Below are positions 27,027 through 36,063 of a stretch of DNA of 64,000 nt, piece after piece. The stretch is from an uncultured Spirochaetia bacterium. Lineage in GTDB: Bacteria; Spirochaetota; Spirochaetia; JABEVK01. The notes under the pieces are model-generated. The model ran no database searches. It worked only from the letters and a program-made list of their open reading frames with translations, and was not told where the DNA came from. The number at the start of each line of letters is the position of its first letter. Positions within the stretch are counted from its first letter, which is position 1. Location: contig CALGPJ010000007.1 of assembly GCA_937960645.1 (NCBI GenBank), positions 62,001 to 126,000 on the forward strand. Reading direction: 5' to 3'. The translations under genes and the position numbers were made by a program.

Positions 27027-28343
27027 GCTTGGCTTGTCGATGAGGTCGATTTGCCTCGCTTCGACGAACTGACGCGCACCGATCGTGAATTCTCCCGCAC
27101 AAGCACAGACCCCCCGTCCGGCTTTTTGCTCTTTGATCTGGTTGGCCAAATCCCGCACGATCGTATCTCCCACCTGGGTTGATGAACGAATGAATCGAAA
27201 CAGGCAGACGTCCATCCACTTGGGAGTGTTTACCTCGGCGAGAAGATCGGCATAATCGTTTTTTTGTACCGAGACATCGACAATTTTAACCGAGGCTTCC
27301 TTGAAATACCTCAATGCGAGGGACTTGCAAAGGGTCACGAATTCACTGGTCGGAGCGACGATATAAGTTTGAAGGTGTCTGTTGGAACTGAACTCCCCGA
27401 GGCGCTGGATGAGTTCATTCACATCCTTATAGGCGCTTTCCATGGAACGGATGGCGCGGAGATCTTTCATGGCATTTTCGAGATCCTGGAGGCTTGTGAG
27501 AACATTTGCCCTTTTGTAGAGGAGCTCGAGATGGAGATCGTGAGGAATGTTTGAGTGCTTCAGACCGATGTTTAAGTCCAAGAGGGCATCTTCCAGGTTG
27601 TTGGTATGAATATTGATGACCGCCGCGTTGAGGGCGGCTTTGGGACCTATCACTGGATCCGGTCTGAGATGTGAAAAGATTTTGACGGCGTTGTCGGTAT
27701 GGCCCAAAACGGCATAACATTCCCCCAGCTCGAACAACAAATCCTTTTGAGATGGGTCACGGTCGACCGCCGTTTTGATGAATCGCAGGGATTCTTTGAT
27801 TTGCCCGAGCTTTTTCAAGGTAATCCCGATGTATTTGAGGCTCAACTGATGATCGGGATTGAGTTTCAGAGCGGCCTTGAAGTAGTTGAGGGCCTTGTCG
27901 TAGTTACGTTTTTCAAATTCGATGAAGCCAAGGTAGTAGTTAGCCTCGACACTCTCATCTTTCAAAGTTTTGACGAAGAGTAGAGATTTCAAAGCCTCGT
28001 CATAAGCTCCGATTTTGGCGCAGCTCAGACCATGCCGCAGTGTGATCGTATATTCGTCCAGATCGGTGGCGCCAGTCAGTTGCCCGATCAACAAACGATA
28101 GGTGCGGGCGGCCTTGTCGAAATCATTTTCGGAAAAATAAAGATCCCCTAACATGGCAAGGGCCTGGCGATCCTTGGGGTTGAGAGCCAAGCGCTTATTG
28201 GCTTCTCGGATGATTTGGTCCCTGGATTTCAACGAACTTTTTTTCTCTTTTTTTGCCTCCCTCGGTGAAAATAACCGATAATAGAGGAAGGCAGTCGTTG
28301 CAACAGTCAGCAGGACGACCAAGGCGATGACGATATATTCCAT
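27000..28343 (-). CDS. Membrane-anchored TPR protein with Mrr-like (restriction-endonuclease-fold) C-terminus
   Basis: The 447-aa product has one N-terminal membrane helix (about 2-24) and a basic linker. Several TPR repeats follow (about 55-310; for example EANYYLGFIEFEKRNYDKALNYF is one unit). A C-terminal domain of about 120 residues ends with GEFTIGARQFVEARQIDLID, which strongly resembles the end of Mrr-type nuclease domains. The QxK/ExK catalytic strand expected before VG..VRDL reads CLFRF, so nuclease activity is doubtful. The start is ATG at 28343, exactly at the expected start site of a TTGACA-N17-CATACT promoter; an upstream frame start at 28397 would overlap this promoter. It is divergent from the Hsp70-SBD-like gene. 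Confidence 0.75.
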   Translation of the reverse strand: MEYIVIALVVLLTVATTAFLYYRLFSPREAKKEKKSSLKSRDQIIREANKRLALNPKDRQALAMLGDLYFSENDFDKAARTYRLLIGQLTGATDLDEYTITLRHGLSCAKIGAYDEALKSLLFVKTLKDESVEANYYLGFIEFEKRNYDKALNYFKAALKLNPDHQLSLKYIGITLKKLGQIKESLRFIKTAVDRDPSQKDLLFELGECYAVLGHTDNAVKIFSHLRPDPVIGPKAALNAAVINIHTNNLEDALLDLNIGLKHSNIPHDLHLELLYKRANVLTSLQDLENAMKDLRAIRSMESAYKDVNELIQRLGEFSSNRHLQTYIVAPTSEFVTLCKSLALRYFKEASVKIVDVSVQKNDYADLLAEVNTPKWMDVCLFRFIRSSTQVGDTIVRDLANQIKEQKAGRGVCACAGEFTIGARQFVEARQIDLIDKPSLLKWLAKL

Positions 28344-28350
28344 TATTTTC

Positions 28351-28379
28351 AGTATGTTGAGAGGGATAGGTCCTGTCAA
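28351..28379 (-). promoter_or_regulatory. Sigma-70-type promoter of the TPR/Mrr-like gene
   Basis: On the minus strand TTGACA (28379-28374) is followed after 17 bases by CATACT (28356-28351). The ATG start lies seven bases beyond, so the transcript is probably leaderless; no Shine-Dalgarno is present. Confidence 0.6.
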
Positions 28380-28390
28380 GAAAATTGGGA

Positions 28391-28420
28391 TTGACAAAAT
28401 CTATTGGCTGATCTTAAGGT
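28391..28420 (+). promoter_or_regulatory. Promoter of the Hsp70-SBD-like gene
   Basis: TTGACA (28391-28396) is followed by TTAAGG at 17 or TAAGGT at 18 bases spacing. A purine-rich AGAAGAGGG precedes the TTG start at 28439. The perfect -35 box is only 11 bases from the oppositely oriented TTGACA of the divergent gene, so the two promoters probably influence each other. Confidence 0.5.
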
Positions 28421-28438
28421 TAGAAGAGGGATACCTAT

Positions 28439-29857
28439 TTGGATAGCACCTTTATTGGCATAAAACTTGGCGACGGCTCTTTTTTCCCCATCATGGAGAC
28501 CAACAAAGCGTCCAAGAAGCGGCTGGTTCTGACCACATCCAAAGACGATCAATCTCGTGCCGTTTTACAGTTTTTTCGCGGTAAAGGGCAGAAGCTGGAT
28601 AATCCCATTCTTTTGGGGACCCTGGAAATCTCTGATCTCTCCTCTCGGTTTCATGACATCGAGGTTGTCCTGGAGGCGGGAGTTTCCGGGAACATCGATG
28701 TCAAAGCCGGTATTTTGGGGGGCAACCGAACGGAGCAAATTCAATTAGATCCCAACTCTGGATCATCGAGTTCTGCCATCAACGATCGCAGTGACGCCGA
28801 CCTTCTAAACGATGACAGCCTTGTGGCGGAGGGGATCGATGAATTCAGCATGGAATCGGTAGCTAGTTCGCATGATGTCGGCCAGGACGAGTTTGGAGAT
28901 GAGACGCTCGGCATCGATACAGGCATGGACACCTTCGATACCTCCCTCGACCAGGATGAAGACGAAAGCCTGAGCCTCGATGATCTCGATACTGGAATCG
29001 ATGGGATTTCGATGGAAACAGAGGAGGAATCCCCAATTCCAGCCTCATCGCTCGAAGGTAGCGACTCGGATTCTGAGGAGCTGAGTCTCAACGATTTAGA
29101 TTTCGGCGAGGATTCTGGCGGGGATGAATTGAGCAGCTTTGAACAGTTTAATTCGGATGATCAGTCCGCGGAACAACTAGATCGACCCTCCCCTAAAAAA
29201 GAAATTGAGGACTTTTCTCTCGACGATCTTGACGGCACTCTCGAGGACAGTGCCTCTGCGGAAACTAATGATTTCGGTTCCGATTTCGATGGGGCTGATT
29301 TTGGAGAATCGACTACCTCGGATAATTTTACCCTTGAGGAGAACTCGTTCGAAACATCGCTCGACACATCCCATTCCGATGAACAGCAGGAATCGTCTCT
29401 GGAAAATGATGACTTCGGCTCAGCATCGGACGATTTTTCGATGAGCGATTTTGGCGAAAACGTCGGCGATACCCCCTTCGGCGAGGCAGCGGAGACGGTG
29501 CATTTCGATGACCATATTTCCGAACACGCCGAAAGTGAGCCTGCGACGCCCGCCCCTCAGCCTGCGACGTCACGTGAAAAACCCGTAAAGAACAAGAAAG
29601 AAAAGCAGAAAGCTGCACCCCGACCTGTCGCCCCAGCGGCGCCAAAAGCGAAAGCGGACAAGCCGGACCATCTATCCCTGATCCTCGGTTTGATCGTATT
29701 CGTTCCACTTGCCCTGATGCTCATCATCCTGGTCGTACTCAATATGGTCAGACCCGTTTACCGTCCGCCCCTGGGCTCAGTGAACGACAACAAGACAGAA
29801 TTAACGATGACCTTAAGGTCCGACTCACTGCCCGGTAAACCTTTCGATCACTTTTGA
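28439..29857 (+). CDS. Stand-alone Hsp70 substrate-binding-domain-like protein, acidic linker, C-terminal membrane helix
   Basis: Residues about 4-90 of this 472-aa protein align by eye with the beta-sandwich substrate-binding domain of DnaK. The landmarks GIKLGDGSFFPIMETN, LTTSKDDQS, FFRGKG, LDNPILLGTLEI, IEVVLEAGVSGNIDVKA appear in the DnaK order and spacing. There is no Hsp70 ATPase domain. Residues 100-380 are acidic and Ser-rich, with the repeat SL(D/N)DLD at 179, 216 and 260. A Lys/Pro/Ala-rich stretch (380-410) leads into one membrane helix (412-437) and a short tail of about 35 residues. The start is TTG at 28439. The function is unknown; a tethered client-binding or scaffold protein is inferred. 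The lytic transglycosylase gene follows after ten bases. Confidence 0.7.
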   Translation: MDSTFIGIKLGDGSFFPIMETNKASKKRLVLTTSKDDQSRAVLQFFRGKGQKLDNPILLGTLEISDLSSRFHDIEVVLEAGVSGNIDVKAGILGGNRTEQIQLDPNSGSSSSAINDRSDADLLNDDSLVAEGIDEFSMESVASSHDVGQDEFGDETLGIDTGMDTFDTSLDQDEDESLSLDDLDTGIDGISMETEEESPIPASSLEGSDSDSEELSLNDLDFGEDSGGDELSSFEQFNSDDQSAEQLDRPSPKKEIEDFSLDDLDGTLEDSASAETNDFGSDFDGADFGESTTSDNFTLEENSFETSLDTSHSDEQQESSLENDDFGSASDDFSMSDFGENVGDTPFGEAAETVHFDDHISEHAESEPATPAPQPATSREKPVKNKKEKQKAAPRPVAPAAPKAKADKPDHLSLILGLIVFVPLALMLIILVVLNMVRPVYRPPLGSVNDNKTELTMTLRSDSLPGKPFDHF

Positions 29858-29867
29858 AAAGATAACG

Positions 29868-32000
29868 ATGCTACAAAACTGGTCCAGCATCATCCTGTCT
29901 TTTTCTCTGGGATTGTTGAACCCCTCGCATACCTATGGCGAGATCGGTCTGAGTACCGCTCTCCGTGATTTTCGCCATCAGGGAATCACTCATCTAACTC
30001 GCCACGTGGTGTCACAGGTCCAGGCGGCCGGTTTCATACCCAAAATGTTTGGTGGCGGACTCTCGTATTATCTGGGTGTGATCGCTTCCGAGGAAAACAA
30101 TTCGGAATCCTGTCTCCTTTTTTGGGAACACTCCCTCTTGAACGATGCCAATCCCTGGCGGGATCAATCATATCTGGCGGGTGTGACGTTTCTCAGAAAT
30201 CGGAAATCCTGGGACAAGCTCAAAGAGTGGACAGAACTGAGATTGAACACTGTGCCGCAAGATGAACACGCAGCCTGGTATCGTGTTTGGGCCATGTTCG
30301 AGCTTGGGCTATTTGAAGACGCGAAAAAGGAATTGCCAGCCAATATTCCGCAACAAGGGTTGGGGGCCGATCAGCTTGTATTTCAAACACTGAGCAGGGT
30401 TTTGTCTCTTGATCCTGGTCAAGCTTCCAGTGTGCAGAGACTTGTGCGACACATCTGGGATAACGAAGCGAACGATATTCATGTCAAAATCCATTTTTAT
30501 CTGAGTCGAATGGGTCAACTCAATGTTTTGGACGCTCCCACACTCAGCCTTTTGAAGGCCCGCGCCGAACTTGCATCGGGCAGAAATCTTCAAGCCTATA
30601 ACGAAATTAGAAGGGTGATCGATCAAAGCGCTCTCTATCGAACCCCCGGGGTATGGAACGATCTGGTGCGGATCTACGCTCGCTCTGGTAAGAGTAGTGA
30701 AGGTAACATGACCTTGACACCCCGAGCTGCCTCGCTGAACGGTTACCTCGGCGTCATCGCCTGGTCCGCCCTTGGCCGATTGCGAAGCACCGCGGGTCTT
30801 CATAGCTCCGCCAGGGATGCCTTTTTGAATGCCATTCAACATGCAGGTGATTCCGAGAACCTGGACAGCCTCTACCAACAGGCAGCATCGAGTGCCTTCC
30901 AGTTAGGCTTTCGGCAGGGAATGGATATTCTTAACCGTGCGCCCTGGAGAAGGCCCGATGTGTATTCGGCCACCCTTCAAAGGCAAATCGCAGAAATCTT
31001 GAAAAGACGTGACTTTCCTCAGCTTTTGGATATTTATTCCCGTCTGGGAGGGAAACTCAGTGCCACGGATCGGCTGAACCTGGAGTGGATTCTCGTAAGG
31101 CTCAGTCATCATGGCCTGATGCGATGGAACACGCGCAGCATGGGAATGAGCTCGCAGCAAATGCTGGAAAGAATTGCGCGAACCGTCGGCACCTCGTATC
31201 CCATTTTAATGGCGCGTTATATTTTGGATCTACCCCTGTTTGAAATACCGGAGGAGTCAGTCTGGCCTAATTCAAACCAAAGATCCGATGCTTTTCTGCA
31301 AGGGTTTCTCGACTTGGGACTTTCTTTCCACGCCTACCGACAGTTCAACACCTCCGGCACCGACATCGATTGGAACTTCGCCTCGAAACTTCTTTCGAAT
31401 CTCGTCAAGGAGGAGCAATATCTCCCAAGTATTCGTTTGGTCACCCGTCTCTCCTCTCGCAATGGCTTCAGAATTGGCCTCTCCGAGTGGAAAATCCTTT
31501 ACCCCCTGGCTTATTGGCAACAGATTCAGGAAGTCTCGGCTAGAGAAAGACTCGATCCTCTTCTCTTTCTTTCGCTTGTACGTGAGGAAAGTCTGTTTGA
31601 TTCTAAAATCCACTCCCCGGTGGGAGCCACGGGTCTGAGTCAGCTCATGCCGGCGACGTTCCGCGAACAGAGTCGACGCATGGGACTCATCGATCCGGAC
31701 ATCTACGATCCCTTTACCAACCTCAGCATCGGCGGAAACTACCTTGCCATGAGACTTCGAACTCTCGGTCATCCCTCCAAGGCCTTGATGGCCTATAACG
31801 CCGGCGCGCATCGGGTTACCAGCTGGAATCCTTTTCTGAATCAGCTTCCCGATGAGTTGATGACCGAATCCATTCCCTTTTTCGAAACACGCAACTATGT
31901 CAAAAAGATTTTGCGGTCGCGTATTATCTATTCCATTTTGTACCAAATGGGAAGTATCGACGAGGCTGTGCGTAGCGTCTACCCGAATTTCAGCAAGTGA
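29868..32000 (+). CDS. Soluble-type lytic murein transglycosylase
   Basis: The 710-aa product has a signal peptide-like N-terminus (MLQNWSSIILSFSLGLLNPS), a long helical superhelix region of about 520 residues, and a C-terminal SLT domain. In that domain the catalytic Glu574 lies in VREESLF, followed by SPVGATGLSQLMPAT, IGGNYLAMRL and LMAYNAGAHRVTSW. The layout resembles Slt70, which cleaves glycan strands to 1,6-anhydro products. It lies between the Hsp70-SBD-like gene and ftsK, and the three are likely co-transcribed (gaps of 10 and 34 bases). Confidence 0.87.
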   Translation: MLQNWSSIILSFSLGLLNPSHTYGEIGLSTALRDFRHQGITHLTRHVVSQVQAAGFIPKMFGGGLSYYLGVIASEENNSESCLLFWEHSLLNDANPWRDQSYLAGVTFLRNRKSWDKLKEWTELRLNTVPQDEHAAWYRVWAMFELGLFEDAKKELPANIPQQGLGADQLVFQTLSRVLSLDPGQASSVQRLVRHIWDNEANDIHVKIHFYLSRMGQLNVLDAPTLSLLKARAELASGRNLQAYNEIRRVIDQSALYRTPGVWNDLVRIYARSGKSSEGNMTLTPRAASLNGYLGVIAWSALGRLRSTAGLHSSARDAFLNAIQHAGDSENLDSLYQQAASSAFQLGFRQGMDILNRAPWRRPDVYSATLQRQIAEILKRRDFPQLLDIYSRLGGKLSATDRLNLEWILVRLSHHGLMRWNTRSMGMSSQQMLERIARTVGTSYPILMARYILDLPLFEIPEESVWPNSNQRSDAFLQGFLDLGLSFHAYRQFNTSGTDIDWNFASKLLSNLVKEEQYLPSIRLVTRLSSRNGFRIGLSEWKILYPLAYWQQIQEVSARERLDPLLFLSLVREESLFDSKIHSPVGATGLSQLMPATFREQSRRMGLIDPDIYDPFTNLSIGGNYLAMRLRTLGHPSKALMAYNAGAHRVTSWNPFLNQLPDELMTESIPFFETRNYVKKILRSRIIYSILYQMGSIDEAVRSVYPNFSK

Positions 32001-32034
32001 GGCTTCCTTCCGATAAGTTCAGGGGAGGGCAAGA

Positions 32035-34407
32035 ATGTTCGCTGTGTTTCAAAAATTCAAACAGACAAAGTTGTTAACCCGCGGCCTTTTGATTGCCGGG
32101 TTCTCCGCTTTTCTCAGTTTGTTGATTTATTACCTGGGGTTGGGACGTTTACCCCTCTTCGCTCTTTTGTCGTTGCCGGGATATTTTCTGGACATGCTGT
32201 TTTCAGTGGCCGCATTTCTTTTGCCTGTTTACCTGGTTGGGATGGCTCTCATCAACGAGATCGATGGTACCGGATGGATTCATCTGTTTCAACTTCAGGC
32301 GATCTGGTTACCAGTATTCACTCTGTCCCCTTTGTTCAAGATTTTAGCGAACGACCAGCGGTCTGCATCGACCGCCTGGATGATCGCCGTTTTTGGAAAG
32401 CAGGGTTCCCTCTTTTTATTGGGTTTTCTGACTGTGGTGGAAATTTTCGTGGTGTTAGGGCTTGTTTTGACCTCGCGCGACAAAATCTTTTTTCTGAGCA
32501 AAGGGCAAGGGACAGCCCAATCCGATGTGGTCCCTTCCACCGAGGATACAAAACCCGAAACTGACACGATTTCGGAGAACACCGAGGATTATGGTCGAGA
32601 CAACATCCGACACGATCCCTTTTTCGACGACGATGAGGAAGTGGAAGAGAGCCGAGATAAGGACATCGAAGGGTCGGCGGTGAAGAGTGATTCGCTGTTG
32701 AATGAACCGGAAATTTCTCAGAAGTCTGTCACGGTGCTCTACTGGAACAAAAAACAGCCGGTAAGTTCGGATTCTCCCCCATCACCGGTTACAGACTACA
32801 TGCAGCAGGTCGATCCCGCGGAAGCTGTTTTTGGTGAAATCTTCAATGAGGACGACGAAGATGTCCCGGGAAGTTTCCAACCCTACCAGGAAATTTCCGA
32901 GCCACCCCCAAAGCAAAAAGACCCATCCAGGGGTGATACAAAAACCGTGTCCTGTTCCCAATCACGTCCCTCGTACACGAATTATCGATTGGACGCCGAG
33001 ACCTTGCTCAAAAAGCATAGCGGTATTCCTTCCCTGGTCCGCGATGAAACCATCGAACACAATAGCCGTGTTCTCCAGGAAACTCTCGGCGAATTTGGCA
33101 TCGAGGCTCGGGTGGTAGGTATCAAAAAAGGTCCGGTTGTGACCCTTTACGAGATTTTACCCGCCCCCGGCGTGAAGCTTTCCCGCATCGTGGCCCTGGC
33201 CGACAACATCGCCCTGGTCCTCGCCTGTGGATCGGTACGCATCGTGGCCCCGATTCCGGGTAAAAATGCTGTCGGTGTCGAGGTTCCCAATCCAAGACGC
33301 CAAATCGTGGGCTTCGATGAATTGGTCCAAAGCCAGGCCTTTCAGGAAAGCAAGGATGAGTTGCCGCTGGCCCTGGGTAAGGACATCGCGGGGGACCTTC
33401 AAATCATCGATTTAGCCAAAACACCCCATCTTTTGATTGCCGGGGCCACGGGCAGCGGGAAATCGGTAATGGTGAATAGCCTGATCTGCAGTTTGCTTTT
33501 CAGCAAATCACCCGACGATGTTCGGCTTTTGCTGGTGGACCCCAAGATCGTGGAATTAAAATTCTTTAACGATATTCCTCATTTGCTCACCCCCGTCATC
33601 ACCGATCCCAAAAAGGCCCTGATGGCGGCCCAATGGTGCCTGGCCGAAATGGAGAGGCGGTACAGCCTTCTGGACAGTCTGGGCGTCCGTGACATACGGG
33701 GGTACAACGCTAAAGTTCAGAAAAAAAACATCGCAACCACCCGATTGCCCTACATCGTTTTCATCATCGACGAATTTGCCGACCTGATGGCGACATCCGG
33801 AAAGGAACTCGAGGGCATCATCGCGCGTCTGGCGGCGATGAGCAGGGCAGTGGGGATCCATTTAGTGCTCGCAACCCAGAGACCCAGCATCGATGTGATT
33901 ACCGGGCTGATCAAGGCCAACTTCCCCAGCCGCATCGCCTTCATGGTGGCAAGCAAGACCGACAGCCGGATCATCCTGGACCAAACGGGTGCGGAAAACC
34001 TTTTGGGCAAGGGCGACATGCTGTTCTCGAGCGCCTGGGAGCCCTTCCCCAAGAGAATTCAAGCTGCCTACCTCTCCGAGGAAGAAGTCGAAAACATCGT
34101 CATTGAGGTGAAGAAGCAAGGCAAGCCGGACTACATCTCGGATGAGGTTTTCATCGAGGAAGATGAAGAGATCTTTGCCGATGAAAGCGTACTCGACGAC
34201 CCCTTGTGGAAGAAGGCGGTCGAGATCGTGACTACGACCAAGAAGGCTAGCGCCAGCTACCTCCAGAGGCGAATGAGCATCGGTTACAATCGGGCTGCCC
34301 GTCTCATCGAGGAAATGGAGAGGCAGGGCATCGTCGGACCGCAAAACGGCTCCAAGCCCAGGGAAATCATCGCTTCCTTGGCCTCCATGGTCGTTGGGGA
34401 TGTCTAG
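32035..34407 (+). CDS. ftsK: DNA translocase FtsK/SpoIIIE
   Basis: FtsK pumps chromosomal DNA through the closing septum. The 790-aa product has about four N-terminal membrane helices (residues 17-160), an acidic linker (about 165-310), and a motor with Walker A GATGSGKS at 470-477 and Walker B IIDEFADLM with Asp579. The family signature RAVGIHLVLATQRPSIDVITG follows. The C-terminal winged-helix gamma domain (ASASYLQRRMSIGYNRAARL) reads polar DNA motifs. The ATG at 32035 has GGGGAGGG upstream. The 3' end overlaps the convergent helicase gene by 41 bases. Confidence 0.95.
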   Translation: MFAVFQKFKQTKLLTRGLLIAGFSAFLSLLIYYLGLGRLPLFALLSLPGYFLDMLFSVAAFLLPVYLVGMALINEIDGTGWIHLFQLQAIWLPVFTLSPLFKILANDQRSASTAWMIAVFGKQGSLFLLGFLTVVEIFVVLGLVLTSRDKIFFLSKGQGTAQSDVVPSTEDTKPETDTISENTEDYGRDNIRHDPFFDDDEEVEESRDKDIEGSAVKSDSLLNEPEISQKSVTVLYWNKKQPVSSDSPPSPVTDYMQQVDPAEAVFGEIFNEDDEDVPGSFQPYQEISEPPPKQKDPSRGDTKTVSCSQSRPSYTNYRLDAETLLKKHSGIPSLVRDETIEHNSRVLQETLGEFGIEARVVGIKKGPVVTLYEILPAPGVKLSRIVALADNIALVLACGSVRIVAPIPGKNAVGVEVPNPRRQIVGFDELVQSQAFQESKDELPLALGKDIAGDLQIIDLAKTPHLLIAGATGSGKSVMVNSLICSLLFSKSPDDVRLLLVDPKIVELKFFNDIPHLLTPVITDPKKALMAAQWCLAEMERRYSLLDSLGVRDIRGYNAKVQKKNIATTRLPYIVFIIDEFADLMATSGKELEGIIARLAAMSRAVGIHLVLATQRPSIDVITGLIKANFPSRIAFMVASKTDSRIILDQTGAENLLGKGDMLFSSAWEPFPKRIQAAYLSEEEVENIVIEVKKQGKPDYISDEVFIEEDEEIFADESVLDDPLWKKAVEIVTTTKKASASYLQRRMSIGYNRAARLIEEMERQGIVGPQNGSKPREIIASLASMVVGDV

Positions 34408-35980
34408 ACTGGCCTGATTTTTCTCTTCGCACCAAACCTTGCATTTTCCTCAAGATGAACTCGGCCTCGCGCAAGGGGACCGAGAGGTAGGTGCCCTTGT
34501 CCAGGACACAGATGTCGGAGATTTTGTGATCCCGAGTACCGGCCCTTTCCTTGATCAGTTCCACGATTTTTCGCGGAGAGTACCCGTGTTCCCGGCCCAG
34601 CGAGAGATACAAACGAGCGGATTCCTGTTCACCGTTTCGGAGGATCGGGGGGGTATGTCGAATTTCATCGATGGGCTGGTAAATGGATGGGTTGAGCTGG
34701 TCTTCGAAGGCCAGCGCCAGTACCCCGGCCAAAAGATTTTCATCAGGAAACGACTCCTGCAGTTCAAGGGACCATTCACGAATCGCCTCGGGTATAGGGT
34801 CTTTCAATTTGGCGGCGATCTCGTTTTGAATTCTTTGTTTCTTGATCTTGAGGATGGTCGAAACATCGGGCAAACGATGTTTCACCATTTCCTGCCGGGA
34901 ATCCTTCTGAAGATACCGGAACCGACGGAATTCCGCAGGGGTGATCAGGGTGATGGCTGTTCCGCTCTTACCCGCTCTTCCGGTTCGCCCAATGCGATGA
35001 ATATAACTCTCGCTGTCCTGGGGGAGGTGGAAGTTGATCACGTGGGTCAGATCGAGGATATCGATTCCTCGGGCAGCGACATCGGTCGCCACAAGGGTGG
35101 TGATCCTGCGGTCGCGAAACTTTTTGAGGGTGAGCTCCCTCTGCGATTGACTCAGATCCCCGTGGAGGCAGTCCGCATCGTAGCCTCTTTGGACAAGCCT
35201 TTGGGCAAGTTCGTCCACCTCGATCTTTGTCCGACAAAAAACGATGGCGTAGAAATCCTCGGCTGAATCGATAATCCGACAAAGGGCCTCGAATTTGTCT
35301 TTTTCTTCCACCTCGTAATAAATTTGGGACGTGGTCCCGCTTTGGTCCAAAGGAGTGGCAATTTTTACCAGGTGGGGGTCGGCCATGAATTTTCGCGACA
35401 CTTCCAAAATTGCCTGGGGGATTGTCGCTGAAAACAGGAGGATTCTTCTTCGGGATGGGGTCAGACCGATGATCCTCTCGACATCATCCAGGAAACCGAG
35501 GTTGAGCATTTCATCTGCTTCGTCCAGAATGAGATACCGAATGTTGGAAAGCTCGAGCTTGCCTTTATCGACGAGATCGAGAAGTCTTCCCGGAGTGCCT
35601 ACAACGATCTGTACACCCTGTTTCAGTCGACGCAACTGTTCGGTGTAGCTTTGTCCACCGTAAATCAGACCGATTTTTAGTGAGGTGTTTTCGGCAAAGC
35701 TGGCCAACTCTTCGTGTACCTGGAGTGCCAGCTCCCGGGTTGGAGTCAAGACCAGGGCGCTCACCGGTTCGCGGCATTCCTTGAGCAGGTGAATGAGCGG
35801 AAGGCCAAACGCGGCCGTTTTTCCGGTCCCCGTTTGAGCCTGCGCGATGATGTCTTTTTCTTCTCGAAGAAAGAGGGGAATGACGGCCTTTTGAACAGGC
35901 GTAGGTTCTTCAAAACCTTTTTTGATAACGGCACGAAGGATGCTTTCGTCGAGGCCGAGTTCTCGAAATGATTCTATCAC
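34367..35980 (-). CDS. DEAD-box ATP-dependent RNA helicase (DeaD/CsdA or DbpA type)
   Basis: The 537-aa product has all DEAD-box motifs: Q motif GFEEPTPVQ, Walker A AQTGTGKT, PTRELALQ, DEAD in ILDEADEML, SAT, and the second-domain VATDVAARGIDI and HRIGRTGRAG. A C-terminal DbpA-like RNA-binding domain (GYSPRKIVELIKERAG) and a basic tail (RHPQRPWRPRKR) follow, which point to ribosome assembly or cold adaptation. The start is GTG at 35980, with no Shine-Dalgarno but a TATGCT element seven bases upstream, so the message may be leaderless. It overlaps ftsK tail to tail. Confidence 0.9.
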   Translation of the reverse strand: MIESFRELGLDESILRAVIKKGFEEPTPVQKAVIPLFLREEKDIIAQAQTGTGKTAAFGLPLIHLLKECREPVSALVLTPTRELALQVHEELASFAENTSLKIGLIYGGQSYTEQLRRLKQGVQIVVGTPGRLLDLVDKGKLELSNIRYLILDEADEMLNLGFLDDVERIIGLTPSRRRILLFSATIPQAILEVSRKFMADPHLVKIATPLDQSGTTSQIYYEVEEKDKFEALCRIIDSAEDFYAIVFCRTKIEVDELAQRLVQRGYDADCLHGDLSQSQRELTLKKFRDRRITTLVATDVAARGIDILDLTHVINFHLPQDSESYIHRIGRTGRAGKSGTAITLITPAEFRRFRYLQKDSRQEMVKHRLPDVSTILKIKKQRIQNEIAAKLKDPIPEAIREWSLELQESFPDENLLAGVLALAFEDQLNPSIYQPIDEIRHTPPILRNGEQESARLYLSLGREHGYSPRKIVELIKERAGTRDHKISDICVLDKGTYLSVPLREAEFILRKMQGLVRREKSGQSRHPQRPWRPRKR

Positions 35981-36063
35981 GATTCGAGCATAGCCGAACC
36001 GGCTTCGAGATACTAGGGAGGCGACTTGTATGCGGCCGGTACTTCGTGGATAATCGACGGTAA

